A stretch of 64,000 nt of DNA from Variovorax sp. J22G73. GTDB lineage: Bacteria > Pseudomonadota > Gammaproteobacteria > Burkholderiales > Burkholderiaceae_C. The position numbers and the translations under genes are program-made. The notes under the pieces were generated by a model, which was given only the letters and a program-made list of their open reading frames with translations, had not been told where the DNA came from and made no database searches. This document shows positions 51,669 to 59,321 of the stretch, one piece after another (the first letter of the stretch is position 1; every line of letters starts with the position of its first letter). The stretch covers positions 62,001 to 126,000 of the forward strand of contig NZ_JASZYK010000013.1 in assembly GCF_030317035.1 (NCBI RefSeq). The letters are read 5' to 3'.

Positions 51669-51829
51669 ATGACCACACGCAAGGAGCTCACTGAGGCGAT
51701 CCGTGGTGTGCGGTCAAGGCCCACCACGTCGACGCCCTGTTGGTACCTCGTCGCCTTGTTCACGAAGCTCCTCTGGCGCAGACCGTCGACGACTACGAGG
51801 CGCTGCTGCCTTGGCGCGTGACGCAGTAA
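51669..51829 (+). pseudogene. Transposase remnant, first and last pieces joined
   Basis: The ATG-led frame begins MTTRKELTEAIR, the start of an integrase-core transposase group. After a slip it ends VDALLVPRRLVHEAPLAQTV and DDYEALLPWRVTQ. The middle of the gene is missing. A middle-region piece of probably the same element lies 0.9 kb downstream at 52712-52834. Confidence 0.55.
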
Positions 51830-51848
51830 ACCGGCCTGCGGGCTCTGT

Positions 51849-52574
51849 TCACAATCCGCCTCGATGCAGATCCCCCGCTGCTCCGCAGCACTGCTTGAAC
51901 TTCTTGCCGCTGCCGCAGGGGCATGGTTCATTGCGTCCCACCTTGGGTTGCATCGCCTTGGCCACCTCGCGCTGATAGACAGCGTGCCGCAGCGGCAGCC
52001 AGTGCGCATGCATGTCCAAGACGGCCTGTGGGATTTGAAGCGCCAGTTCTGCTCGCATGGCAGGGGTTCGTGTGAGCTCGTCCTGATCCACTGAGAAGTC
52101 ACCTTCGCCGAGCAAGCCAATCGGCCTGAGCAGAGCTTGCGCTTGCGGTGTCGACAGCAACGGTTGCCAGTCACTCCAGCAGAGTCTCATCCCCTCAATG
52201 AAGCCATAGGCCCACACTTCCGCGTCGTCGTATTCCTGCTTGTCGCCTTCGTAGGTCATCGTTGACCAGCAAGGGCTGATCTCTCGCGGATTGCCCTCGA
52301 GCCCGGCAATGATGCTGTTGAAGTGACGCATGACCAGCCCCAACATGTGGTTCAACTGGTCGATTGAATCCATCGGAGGCATCATCTCCTTGGTGCCCCA
52401 GACCTTGGGAAGCCATTGACCCGGAGGTATGGTGGTCGGGCCGACCGCAATGGCGTGCAAGAACCCATCGGCCATGTCCAGTGCCATGACATCTTCCGTG
52501 TCGACGTCATAGAGCAAAAACTGCTCGAGTTCGGTGAACTCGTCCTCGCTCAATGGGGAAAATGGAATGGTCAT
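51849..52574 (-). CDS. UPF0149 (YecA/YgfB) family protein with SEC-C motif, 241 aa
   Basis: N-terminal UPF0149 domain (LSEDEFTELEQFLLYDV, MADGFLHAIAVGPT and WAYGFIEGM) and a C-terminal SEC-C zinc motif VGRNEPCPCGSGKKFKQCC. I chose the ATG at 52574. The upstream frame to 52703 is basic and poorly coded. Cytoplasmic, often linked to protein quality control or export. It is flanked by transposase remnants on both sides. Confidence 0.93.
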   Translation of the reverse strand: MTIPFSPLSEDEFTELEQFLLYDVDTEDVMALDMADGFLHAIAVGPTTIPPGQWLPKVWGTKEMMPPMDSIDQLNHMLGLVMRHFNSIIAGLEGNPREISPCWSTMTYEGDKQEYDDAEVWAYGFIEGMRLCWSDWQPLLSTPQAQALLRPIGLLGEGDFSVDQDELTRTPAMRAELALQIPQAVLDMHAHWLPLRHAVYQREVAKAMQPKVGRNEPCPCGSGKKFKQCCGAAGDLHRGGL

Positions 52575-52711
52575 CGATGGAATCGGGGTGCGACAACGAC
52601 CAGGATTCTCGCCCACCACCGACAGCAGCTGATCACTTCGTCTGCCATCGCTTCCCGAGACGCGAGCTTGCCGTTTCGCATCCGAAGCCGGCACGACCTC
52701 CAAGGAATCGG

Positions 52712-52834
52712 GTGTAGGACGAAGCGGTCTGGCAGGCGCTGATCGTGCTGCGGGAGGCCAGCGACCGCGTTTGCGGCAAGCGGCTGAAGACGCTTATCCC
52801 GAGCCTTGTCGGTGCGGGCCGGCCCGCACTCTGA
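52712..52834 (+). pseudogene. Transposase middle-region remnant
   Basis: The frame reads DEAVWQALIVLREASDRVCG and KRLKTLIPSLV before a stop, the middle part of integrase-core transposases that carry ALIVLWEASDRVCGKRLK. A TAG stands where the family has Tyr. Likely the same broken element as 51669-51829. Confidence 0.6.
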
Positions 52835-53012
52835 TCTGCCGATCGCCGTCATTGCTTCCTCGGCACCTGACTGCGGCCATGCTGCAATAGTTGCTGTCAG
52901 GCAGCCGTGGCCAGCCATCTGCGCGCGTTGGTCTTGGGTCTGAGACCGCCGTCAGTATGAGTTGCCAGGACGCTTACCGCGTTCTCCCGCCATCAGACGG
53001 ACAAACGAGGCG

Positions 53013-53042
53013 AAAAAAAACCGGCCCCAGAGCCGGTTTTTC
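53013..53042 (-). terminator. Intrinsic terminator of the RRM gene
   Basis: On the minus strand the RNA reads AAACCGGC, a loop, GCCGGTTT and then a U-run. The stem is 9 bp and sits 17 bp after the RRM gene stop. A bidirectional T-run on the other side also exists. Confidence 0.85.
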
Positions 53043-53058
53043 GCTAGGTGCTGACCGC

Positions 53059-53409
53059 TCAGTAACGTCCGCCACCGAAGCCACCAGTACCGTAGCCAAC
53101 ATCCGTACGCTTGCTAGCGCTGTACCCGGCCGCGCTGTAGCCACCATAGCCTGCACCCTCGTCGCGGGGCCGCGCAAGGTTCACGACGATCGCGCGCCCA
53201 TCAACGGACATCCCGTTCAAGGCACTGATCGCAGCTTGGGCTACCTCAGCGGATGCCATTTCGACAAAGCCAAAACCCTTGGAGCGGCCAGTTTCACGGT
53301 CCATCATGACCTTTGCAGAACGGACACCGCCAAACTCGGCAAAGTTGCTTTCAAGGCTGTCATCGGTCACGGAGAAGGGCAGGTTGCCCACGTAGATTTT
53401 TTTGCTCAT
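53059..53409 (-). CDS. RRM-type RNA-binding protein, 116 aa
   Basis: Single RNA-recognition motif with both signatures: RNP2 KIYVGNLPFS near the N-terminus and RNP1 RSKGFGFVEM near residue 46. A Gly/Tyr-rich tail follows (GYGGYSAAGYSASKRTDVGY). It matches the cold-induced, Rbp-like proteins of cyanobacteria and betaproteobacteria. It ends in an intrinsic terminator. Binding targets unknown. Confidence 0.95.
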   Translation of the reverse strand: MSKKIYVGNLPFSVTDDSLESNFAEFGGVRSAKVMMDRETGRSKGFGFVEMASAEVAQAAISALNGMSVDGRAIVVNLARPRDEGAGYGGYSAAGYSASKRTDVGYGTGGFGGGRY

Positions 53410-53520
53410 GAAAAGAGCCTTTCAAAAATAGGTACCAAGCGAAGCTTCGTGCATTGCGCAGGTGGGCAACGCAAGAATTCGCAGCGACAGTTCGGTATCG
53501 CCACGCTCTGTAGTTGCAAT

Positions 53521-53730
53521 TCAGGTTGTGAGAGCGTGGGGCATGCTTGTCTGCAACCAGCCCTGCGTCACTGCAACAAGGCGGGCAGCCTCGCGCGATC
53601 TAAAAGCTTGTGCCAAATGAAATACACCACATTCGCTGGCATTGCCCCGCAAAGGGTGGACCGAGAAGGAGGCGCGATAGCGCCCACATTCAGTCTGGTG
53701 TGTCGTGGGCGAAACGACAAAGTTGCCCAT
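53521..53730 (-). CDS. Possible small protein, 69 aa
   Basis: Reads GNFVVSPTTHQTECGRYRAS, then FSVHPLRGNASECGVFHLAQ and an end with SREAARLVAVTQGWLQTSMP. Alternating strands and a final helix look real. No ribosome site precedes the ATG at 53730, and the reading frame is short. I treat it as a probable small alpha/beta protein of unknown family. Confidence 0.45.
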   Translation of the reverse strand: MGNFVVSPTTHQTECGRYRASFSVHPLRGNASECGVFHLAQAFRSREAARLVAVTQGWLQTSMPHALTT

Positions 53731-54129
53731 GGAAATAGCAATATTGGAAATCTAATACATTCGGGAACGCAAGCTTGCAAGCCTGCGCTGAGCTTCCGAG
53801 AACTCTGCTGGCTGCAGCTCTACAGACCATCAGGGCGACCAAGGTCGCAAATTTGCCGTGCCCGCGGCACGACCGCCAGAGCACGCATGCGGTAGTCACA
53901 AAGATTGTGACCACTGCAACGCATCTATTATATCACTGAAACGCATTTAAAAAGCCAATCGGGTGTGGATTCCGATGTAACGGGAGGGGTTCGTCTGGCT
54001 CGGATCAAGGATCGGTTCGCGCGATTTCCTAAGTGTCATTACCCACGTCATATGCATGGCCTGAGAGGTTCTATAGCTCGTGGAGTAGAGTGCGTAGACC
54101 TCAACACGGGCCCGCAAGGGAAGGACAAA
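53731..54129. other. Intergenic region with a dyad
   Basis: About 400 bp. A perfect 6-bp inverted repeat (GTCACA-AAGAT-TGTGAC) lies at 53896-53912, followed by the AT-rich TCTATTATATCACTG, which could hold a promoter for the 54130 gene. Otherwise nothing. Confidence 0.4.
53896..53912. promoter_or_regulatory. Dyad GTCACA-N5-TGTGAC
   Basis: Perfect 6-bp arms and 5-base spacer, just before an AT-rich candidate promoter and 218 bp upstream of the 88-aa gene. Candidate operator. Confidence 0.35.
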
Positions 54130-54396
54130 ATGACCACACCGGAAGAGGCAACGGCTTCAGCAGCAAACTTCCTCGGTACGGAAATGGCGCTCGCTGCCGC
54201 TTTGCGGGCGATTATCAAAACTCATCCGCACCCTAAATTGCTGGCGCAAGAATTAGCGCAGCAGCGGCAATTTTCGCAGGCCCATTTGGAAGCAAGCCCA
54301 GTACCTGACAAGGCGCTGTTAGGTTTTGAATTGACGTGGGCAATGATCCTTCACCAAGATCCCGCCCAAGACGTCAAGCTTGTTCCAGCATCCTGA
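54130..54396 (+). CDS. Hypothetical protein, 88 aa
   Basis: The ATG at 54130 is preceded by AAGGA. Helical, Ala-rich N-terminus (EEATASAANFLGTEMALAAA) and a more polar end (ALLGFELTWAMILHQDPAQD). No recognised motif. Followed 43 bp downstream by another small gene in the same direction. Confidence 0.6.
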   Translation: MTTPEEATASAANFLGTEMALAAALRAIIKTHPHPKLLAQELAQQRQFSQAHLEASPVPDKALLGFELTWAMILHQDPAQDVKLVPAS

Positions 54397-54439
54397 ACGT
54401 CTTGCAACCGCTAATGCCTTGCGAAACGAACCTGAACTT

Positions 54440-54664
54440 ATGCCAAATTCCTATCGCCGACTTGCGGTGTTTGTAGACCGTCCGAGCTCCGGTCACTTCG
54501 TTTGGATCCTGTTGGAGAGTACCGACGACCCAGCAGTGTGGCTGGACCTTGAGACCTCGGACGGAATATTTGACACGTGGCACGAAGCCTACAACGCAGG
54601 CAATGTCGCGCTCTTGGCTCATGTCGCTGATGAACGTGCAGGCCCAGAGGCAGTGCAGGCCTGA
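54440..54664 (+). CDS. Hypothetical protein, 74 aa
   Basis: Starting at the ATG at 54440 gives NSYRRLAVFVDRPSSGHFVW, then LLESTDDPAVWLDLETSDGI and DTWHEAYNAGNVALLAH. This strand-turn-strand-helix pattern looks like a compact alpha/beta domain. No family recognised. Probably one transcript with the 88-aa gene. Its end runs against the IS66 remnant. Confidence 0.6.
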   Translation: MPNSYRRLAVFVDRPSSGHFVWILLESTDDPAVWLDLETSDGIFDTWHEAYNAGNVALLAHVADERAGPEAVQA

Positions 54665-54669
54665 GTTTG

Positions 54670-55282
54670 TCCATCTAGTTCCACTTGCGACGTCAGCCGC
54701 CAACGCATAGCGGCCAATGGATTCGGCCAGCGGGCTCAACAGACGTGCCGCTTGGGCCAGCCAGTCCGCCAGTGTCGAGCGCTGCGGTTCCACGCCTTCA
54801 AGCGCGTAGATCTAGCACAGCCGATACAAGGGCGCGTGATCGCAATATTCGCTCACCAGCGCAGGCCGATCATGCACGCTGGCGCAGCGCGCGCAGCGTG
54901 CGCAGGACGCTGCACATACTGTCTTCGTCGACAGCGCCACGCAGTCGCAATTGCGCGCCGGCGAACTCCAGCTCGATGACGCTGGTCCGCGATGTCGGTC
55001 TCGATGACGATGGGGCGGGCGCAGCGGAAGTCGGAAGGGACATGACCTCGGTCGCCGGTACTACCTCTATCGGCAACAGCACCGCCGCCGGCGGGTCGCC
55101 TGCGGCTCGAACATGCTCCCTGCGCCACTTGAACAGCATGTTGGCGTTGACGCCACTGCGCACGCGATCGCCGATACGGACGCGCCTGGCTGCAGGCTTT
55201 GTCGCACCAGCCTCTTCTTGAACGCACGGTCGTGATGTCGTCGGCCGGCCTTCGAGCCTTGCTCACCCTTCATGGTGTGCAC
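54670..55282 (-). pseudogene. IS66 family element remnant (TnpA and part of TnpC)
   Basis: On the minus strand: a TnpA start (RRHHDRAFKKRLVRQS) breaks and continues in the next frame as SGVNANMLFKWRREHVRAAG, then VIELEFAGAQLRLRG and an end. The TnpB start MIGLRW follows at once, then text of the TnpC middle (SEYCDHAPLYRLC, a stop, and PQRSTLADWLAQAARLLSPL). So an internal deletion fused TnpB to TnpC. Dead element. Confidence 0.78.
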
Positions 55283-55349
55283 CAGCTCCTTTCGCGCATA
55301 CCTCCAAGCGGGTCTGCGATTGGGTCAGATGCTTCCTGCAGCCTGCGCA

Positions 55350-55500
55350 TCAGGCAAGGACGGCCTTCGTCGGACTATTACCGTCAACCGGCGTGCGCAC
55401 ACGCCGGTTGAGGTAGGGGCTCGGGCGTTGCAGCGAGTCGAACGAGCCGTTGATGTCGATGCTCGACACCTTGCCCCGCGCAAAGTCTAGTTCGTCGCCT
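55350..55500 (-). pseudogene. Unidentified coding remnant with a strong hairpin
   Basis: Reads FARGKVSSIDINGSFDSLQR and PSPYLNRRVRTPVDGNSP to a stop. Frame without a start, next to the IS66 remnant. It contains a perfect 11-bp inverted repeat with a CGCA loop at 55385-55410. Confidence 0.4.
55385..55410. repeat. Perfect 11-bp inverted repeat, 4-base loop
   Basis: CAACCGGCGTG, CGCA, CACGCCGGTTG. One of the strongest dyads in the window. No T-tract follows on either strand, so it is not a standard terminator; it could be an element end. Confidence 0.55.
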
Positions 55501-55753
55501 GTGCACCGGTGGAGTAGAAGCTCGCGCGCCTAGACAGGTACTCCCAGCGCGCGATTCCACTTCGTGTTTCATGCGTCGACAGATCGGAACCGACGTGACG
55601 GCTCCCACACATGCCACCGTTCACGCTGCCGAGTGACGATGACCACTGCACTTTCCGCGTGTTGCGCCGCAGCAGCGCTCTCGCGCACGCTGGTTGTTCT
55701 CCGGCATGTATCTGGGCATGCCGATTGCCATCCACCGCGGTTTCGGAGGAAAT

Positions 55754-55978
55754 ATGAGCATCTCTTTCTTGCCACGCCTAGCGAAGTCGCCGCGCCCGTC
55801 GGCCCTCACGGATCCACACCGGATCGACGAGCTCGTCGTCCTGTGGGCGGCCGGACTGGTCGCGGGTTGGGCAATTCGTCGGGACGCGCAAATCGTATCC
55901 ACGGTATTCCTGACACTCACGCAAACGGGCCACGAAACACTCTCGGCTTTGAACCCCAGCGTCCAGGGGGCCGGCTGA
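55754..55978 (+). CDS. Member G of the repeated small winged-helix-like family, 74 aa
   Basis: Reads SFLPRLAKSPRPSALTDPHR, then LVVLWAAGLVAGWA, a charged loop and LTLTQTGHETLSAL. The LPL block is changed to RPS but the rest matches. The ATG at 55754 has GGAGGAAAT upstream. Its TGA shares one base with the next ATG (TGATG), so it is coupled to the 104-aa gene. Confidence 0.6.
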   Translation: MSISFLPRLAKSPRPSALTDPHRIDELVVLWAAGLVAGWAIRRDAQIVSTVFLTLTQTGHETLSALNPSVQGAG

Positions 55979-56292
55979 TGTTTGCGGCAGGAAATACCGA
56001 TGTGGCACTTCTTGCGCCCACTTCGTCGATGCACATCCGCGTTACAGGCGAACGCGGCAAGCCGGAACAGGACGAAATTCGTCTGGGCTGGTCGGCCGAG
56101 ATTTGTCATTTCGGGCACGAGATCCAGTCCTTCGCGGTCTGGTGCGCCGCGAATCCCTGGCTGCGCAGAGACTTCGAAATCATGGTCGCCACTGCGAACG
56201 AAGTGTTCGGAGACGCCACCCACTGGATCGAAGAGCGGCCTGCCTACCAAACTCTCTGCATGTTCTGCGCATCCGATCAGCCTCAGGGCTGA
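55978..56292 (+). CDS. Hypothetical protein coupled to member G, 104 aa
   Basis: The ATG overlaps the stop of member G. Middle with RLGWSAEICHFGHEIQSFAV and WCAANPWLRRDFEIMVATAN, ending QTLCMFCASD. Four Cys and several His might bind a metal, but no known pattern is met. No family recognised. It runs into the convergent 58-aa gene with a 10-bp overlap. Confidence 0.6.
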   Translation: MFAAGNTDVALLAPTSSMHIRVTGERGKPEQDEIRLGWSAEICHFGHEIQSFAVWCAANPWLRRDFEIMVATANEVFGDATHWIEERPAYQTLCMFCASDQPQG

Positions 56293-56459
56293 TCGATGCT
56301 TCCCTTGTCCTTGGGGCCCTGCCCGGGTCTTGCGGCATGCTGGCTTTCCACGGTATCGGTGACCTCCTTGGGCGTTGGAGGCCGGGGCGTCTTGACTCCC
56401 GCTTTCTTGTCGGTAACGGGCAAAGCCGTTGCGGTGCCGGGTAGGATTTTTTCGGTCAT
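56283..56459 (-). CDS. Small disordered protein, 58 aa
   Basis: The ATG at 56459 has GAGG six bases upstream. Pro/Thr/Lys-rich composition (KKAGVKTPRPPTPKEVTDTV, end KDKGSIDQP), like the 55-aa protein at 31.5 kb. No fold expected. Directly upstream of ybdK-like gene on the opposite side of its start it has no neighbour on its own strand. Confidence 0.62.
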   Translation of the reverse strand: MTEKILPGTATALPVTDKKAGVKTPRPPTPKEVTDTVESQHAARPGQGPKDKGSIDQP

Positions 56460-56481
56460 CTGAAACCTCGCTACAAAAAGT

Positions 56482-57660
56482 TCATGCTGGATAGAGCGTC
56501 TGTCGCGGTTGTAGGACCTTGCTTTCGGTGTCCGTCAGTTCGGCAGCACTTCGCAGCGCCACCTGTCCGAAAGACCCAAGCTCGCGAAGCCAAGCGCGCA
56601 ATATCGACGCATCGTTCTTTCTTGTTTCCACAAGTGTGCGCAGGGCGGCCAGGTGATCCTCGTCGGCCGATGTCTTCGCGTGCCTGCTCAGCGTCTTCAG
56701 TAGCCGCCCCAGGTGGTGCGCTAGGGGTATGCGCTCCAGCGAACCAGGGTCGATGTAGACCGCGTCCAGGCCGAACCTTGCTGCCTGGAACTTGTTGTAC
56801 GCGTAGACGACGTGATCGTCCTGGCGGGGTACGAACGGCTTGTCGATCAGCAGCCATGCGCCGAGCAGCTGCGCAAAGCAGGCGAGGGACGCTGCCCGTT
56901 TGATGGTCAACGGACTGTCTAGCACACGAATTTCGACGGTGCCGAATTCCGGCTTGGGTCGAATATCCCAGTGGAGGTCCTTGATCGATTCAATAACGCC
57001 GCACGAAAGCCACCTGACGAGGTGGTCGGTCAACTCGTTCCACGACAGGGTGAACGGCGCGCATGGACCCGTCGGGAACGGGCTCGGACAGTTCAGGCGC
57101 GTCGAGTCGAAACGGGTGTCATGGCCCTCCATGAAGGGACTCGAGGCCGACAGCGCCACAAAGTGTGGGACATACCGCGCCAATTGGTGCATCAGCAGGG
57201 GAACGCGGTGCACGTCCGAGCAGCCGAGATGAATATGCTGGCCGAACACGGTGGTTTGTTTCAGCACCTCGCCATAGGACGCGAACAAAGAGCGGTATCT
57301 GGGGCTGTCGAATATTTGCTGTTCCGACCAGTGCTTGAACGGGTGCATGCCGCCGCCGGCAAGGAGCGCACCGTGCGCGGCAGCCGCGCAGGAGACGCGA
57401 TCTCGCAGGGCTTCCAGATCGGCCTGTACGCCGGAGGCGTTCGCGCAAATGCCCGTGGAGATTTCGATCATGCCCGCGGTGACTTCCGGGACGATGGCGC
57501 CACGATCGGGCGATTGAAGACCAGCCAACGAGTTCAAGATGTTCTGGCTCAGCGGAGCCAGATCGCCCGTGTGTGCGTCGATGATCTGCAGCTCGAGCTC
57601 GACGCCCAAGCTGAGCTCCCTAGAGCCAGCGAAATTGAAACCCGGCGGATCCAGAAACAC
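56482..57660 (-). CDS. ybdK: YbdK family carboxylate-amine ligase (weak glutamate-cysteine ligase), 392 aa
   Basis: ATP-grasp-like GCS2 family enzyme. N-terminal GSRELSLGVELELQIID, MIEISTGICAN near residue 70, the central HIHLGCSD and the C-terminal PKPEFGTVEIRVLDSP with a metal-binding Glu. The family forms a glutamyl-cysteine-type bond weakly; true substrate unknown. Length is normal. GTCCTACAG lies 128 bp upstream. Oxidative-stress link is by family context only. Confidence 0.92.
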   Translation of the reverse strand: MFLDPPGFNFAGSRELSLGVELELQIIDAHTGDLAPLSQNILNSLAGLQSPDRGAIVPEVTAGMIEISTGICANASGVQADLEALRDRVSCAAAAHGALLAGGGMHPFKHWSEQQIFDSPRYRSLFASYGEVLKQTTVFGQHIHLGCSDVHRVPLLMHQLARYVPHFVALSASSPFMEGHDTRFDSTRLNCPSPFPTGPCAPFTLSWNELTDHLVRWLSCGVIESIKDLHWDIRPKPEFGTVEIRVLDSPLTIKRAASLACFAQLLGAWLLIDKPFVPRQDDHVVYAYNKFQAARFGLDAVYIDPGSLERIPLAHHLGRLLKTLSRHAKTSADEDHLAALRTLVETRKNDASILRAWLRELGSFGQVALRSAAELTDTESKVLQPRQTLYPA

Positions 57661-57941
57661 GACGAACTCCCTTCACAGGCCGGGGCGACCCTGCAATCGG
57701 CTTTCGAAAAGGGCGCAAAGCTGCCCACGGATTCGGGCGGTCACGCTGCCGCCCGCACAGAGCGTGGTGCGTCCTTTGGAGCACTCTGTAGGACGGGCTC
57801 GCGTTCAGCCCGTCATCAGTGCGACAAATATTTCGCATCTACCTGCAGAGGCGTTCGCCTACCTTCCACGGGCAGATCGACTCACGCCCATGAAGCCCTG
57901 TGCCTCTCGTGGAGGCCAAGCGGCGTCGCTACCGTGGGAAC

Positions 57942-58661
57942 ATGAAATTCCACAGTCATTTACCCAGTCAAGCAGAACACACAGTTGCGGCCCTGCAACT
58001 TCGATGTCCCGTCGACAGTTCGTCAGCGCGCGACGAAATGAGCTCCTTCATTTCCGACACTTCCTTCCCGTGCGTCGGCGCCAAGTCCGCGCTGAACAAG
58101 GACCGGATGCGCTTCGGCGATTTCGGTGAACTTGGCAATCCGGCCGGGGCCGCCGCACTTTGCGATGCGCTGCTGGCTTACTCCGCCGAGTTCGAGGCGC
58201 CCGGGAGCTCGCCCGTGAGCTTCATCGCGCTCTTCACCGCTGACGGTCAGGACGAAGCCAAGTTCGAGCGCCAGCTCTGGCAGATGCTCCAGGCTATGCA
58301 CGATCTGGACAAGGCCCGCGGCTTTGCATGGGACCCGCAGGTCAGCCAAGACCCGAACCGGGGCGACTTTTCTTTCAGCATCGGGGGCCGCGCCTTTTTT
58401 GTGGTCGGGCTGCACCCGCATTCCTCAAGGCTGGCACGACGCGCTCCCGTACCCTGTCTCGTCTTCAACTTTCACGAGCAGTTTGAAACGTTGAAAGCCT
58501 CGGGCAAATACCAGAGCATGCAGACGGCGATCCGCGCGCGAGACGTGACGTTGCAGGGAACGGTCAACCCAGTGCTTGAGAGTTTTGGAAAGTCCTCGGA
58601 AGCCCGTCAATACTCCGGCCGTGCTGTCGAGACTGACTGGAAATGCCCCTTCCATCAATGA
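57942..58661 (+). CDS. YqcI/YcgG family (GntA-like) heme-dependent enzyme, about 239 aa
   Basis: YqcI/YcgG domain from about residue 33: SFISDTSFPCVGAKSALNKD, LFTADGQDEAKFERQLWQML, FFVVGLHPHSSRLARRAPVP with the heme-ligand His/Arg region, and VFNFHEQFETLKASGKYQSM near the end. The domain is that of GntA, a heme-dependent N-hydroxylase of guanidino compounds. The start is uncertain: ATG at 57942 or a shorter 58038. Overlaps the DUF1989 gene by four bases. Confidence 0.85.
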   Translation: MKFHSHLPSQAEHTVAALQLRCPVDSSSARDEMSSFISDTSFPCVGAKSALNKDRMRFGDFGELGNPAGAAALCDALLAYSAEFEAPGSSPVSFIALFTADGQDEAKFERQLWQMLQAMHDLDKARGFAWDPQVSQDPNRGDFSFSIGGRAFFVVGLHPHSSRLARRAPVPCLVFNFHEQFETLKASGKYQSMQTAIRARDVTLQGTVNPVLESFGKSSEARQYSGRAVETDWKCPFHQ

Positions 58662-59287
58662 AGCACGTCATGTCCGAAACCCATCCCACCGGCTGCTGCC
58701 GCATTCCGCCTCAATCGGGTGTGGCGTTCACGCTTCGCGCCAGCGAAATACTGCGCATCTACGACCCGCTCGGCGAGCAGGTAGCCGATCTCTTCGCATT
58801 CGCCGAGAACGATCATCGCTGCAGCCTTTCGTCGGGCCGCAGCATCGACTATGCCTCCAAGATCTATCTCACCAAGGGCGACGTGCTGTACGCGAACGAC
58901 AGCCGCCCCATGTTCCGCATCATTGATGACGCCGTGGGACGTCACGATTTCCTGCTCACGCCGTGCAGCCAGGAGATGTTCGAAATCTTGTACCGGCATC
59001 GAGGCCACCACCCCAGCTGCTTCGAAAACCTCTACCGCGCGTTTGAGCCCTTCGGCATCCGGCCCGAGCAGATCGGCACGACTTTCAATGTCTTCATGAA
59101 CGTGGTGGTGTCGGAAAAAGGCGAGGTGAAGGTGAAACCCCCCTTGTCCCGTGCGGGCGATTTCATCGAACTTCGCGCGGAGATGAACCTGGTGTGCGGC
59201 CTGACGTCGTGTTCGGCAGAGAACTCGAACAACGGATCGTTTAAGCCGATTGACTACGAGATCCTCCGCCGGCCCTGCAACGAATGA
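58658..59287 (+). CDS. DUF1989 domain protein (urea carboxylase-associated type), 209 aa
   Basis: DUF1989 domain over nearly the whole length: GVAFTLRASEILRIYDPLGE at the N-terminus, DVLYANDSRPMF and the Cys-rich CFENLYRAF region, ending NLVCGLTSCSAENSNNGSFK. Relatives include the CgdA/CgdB carboxyguanidine deiminase pair. ATG at 58658 shares bases with the TGA of the YcgG gene (ATGA), so the two enzymes are co-produced. A joint action on guanidino compounds is an inference. Confidence 0.88.
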   Translation: MKHVMSETHPTGCCRIPPQSGVAFTLRASEILRIYDPLGEQVADLFAFAENDHRCSLSSGRSIDYASKIYLTKGDVLYANDSRPMFRIIDDAVGRHDFLLTPCSQEMFEILYRHRGHHPSCFENLYRAFEPFGIRPEQIGTTFNVFMNVVVSEKGEVKVKPPLSRAGDFIELRAEMNLVCGLTSCSAENSNNGSFKPIDYEILRRPCNE

Positions 59288-59321
59288 CCAAATTTTGAAG
59301 CGGCGTGCCAGTTGCCGTTTG

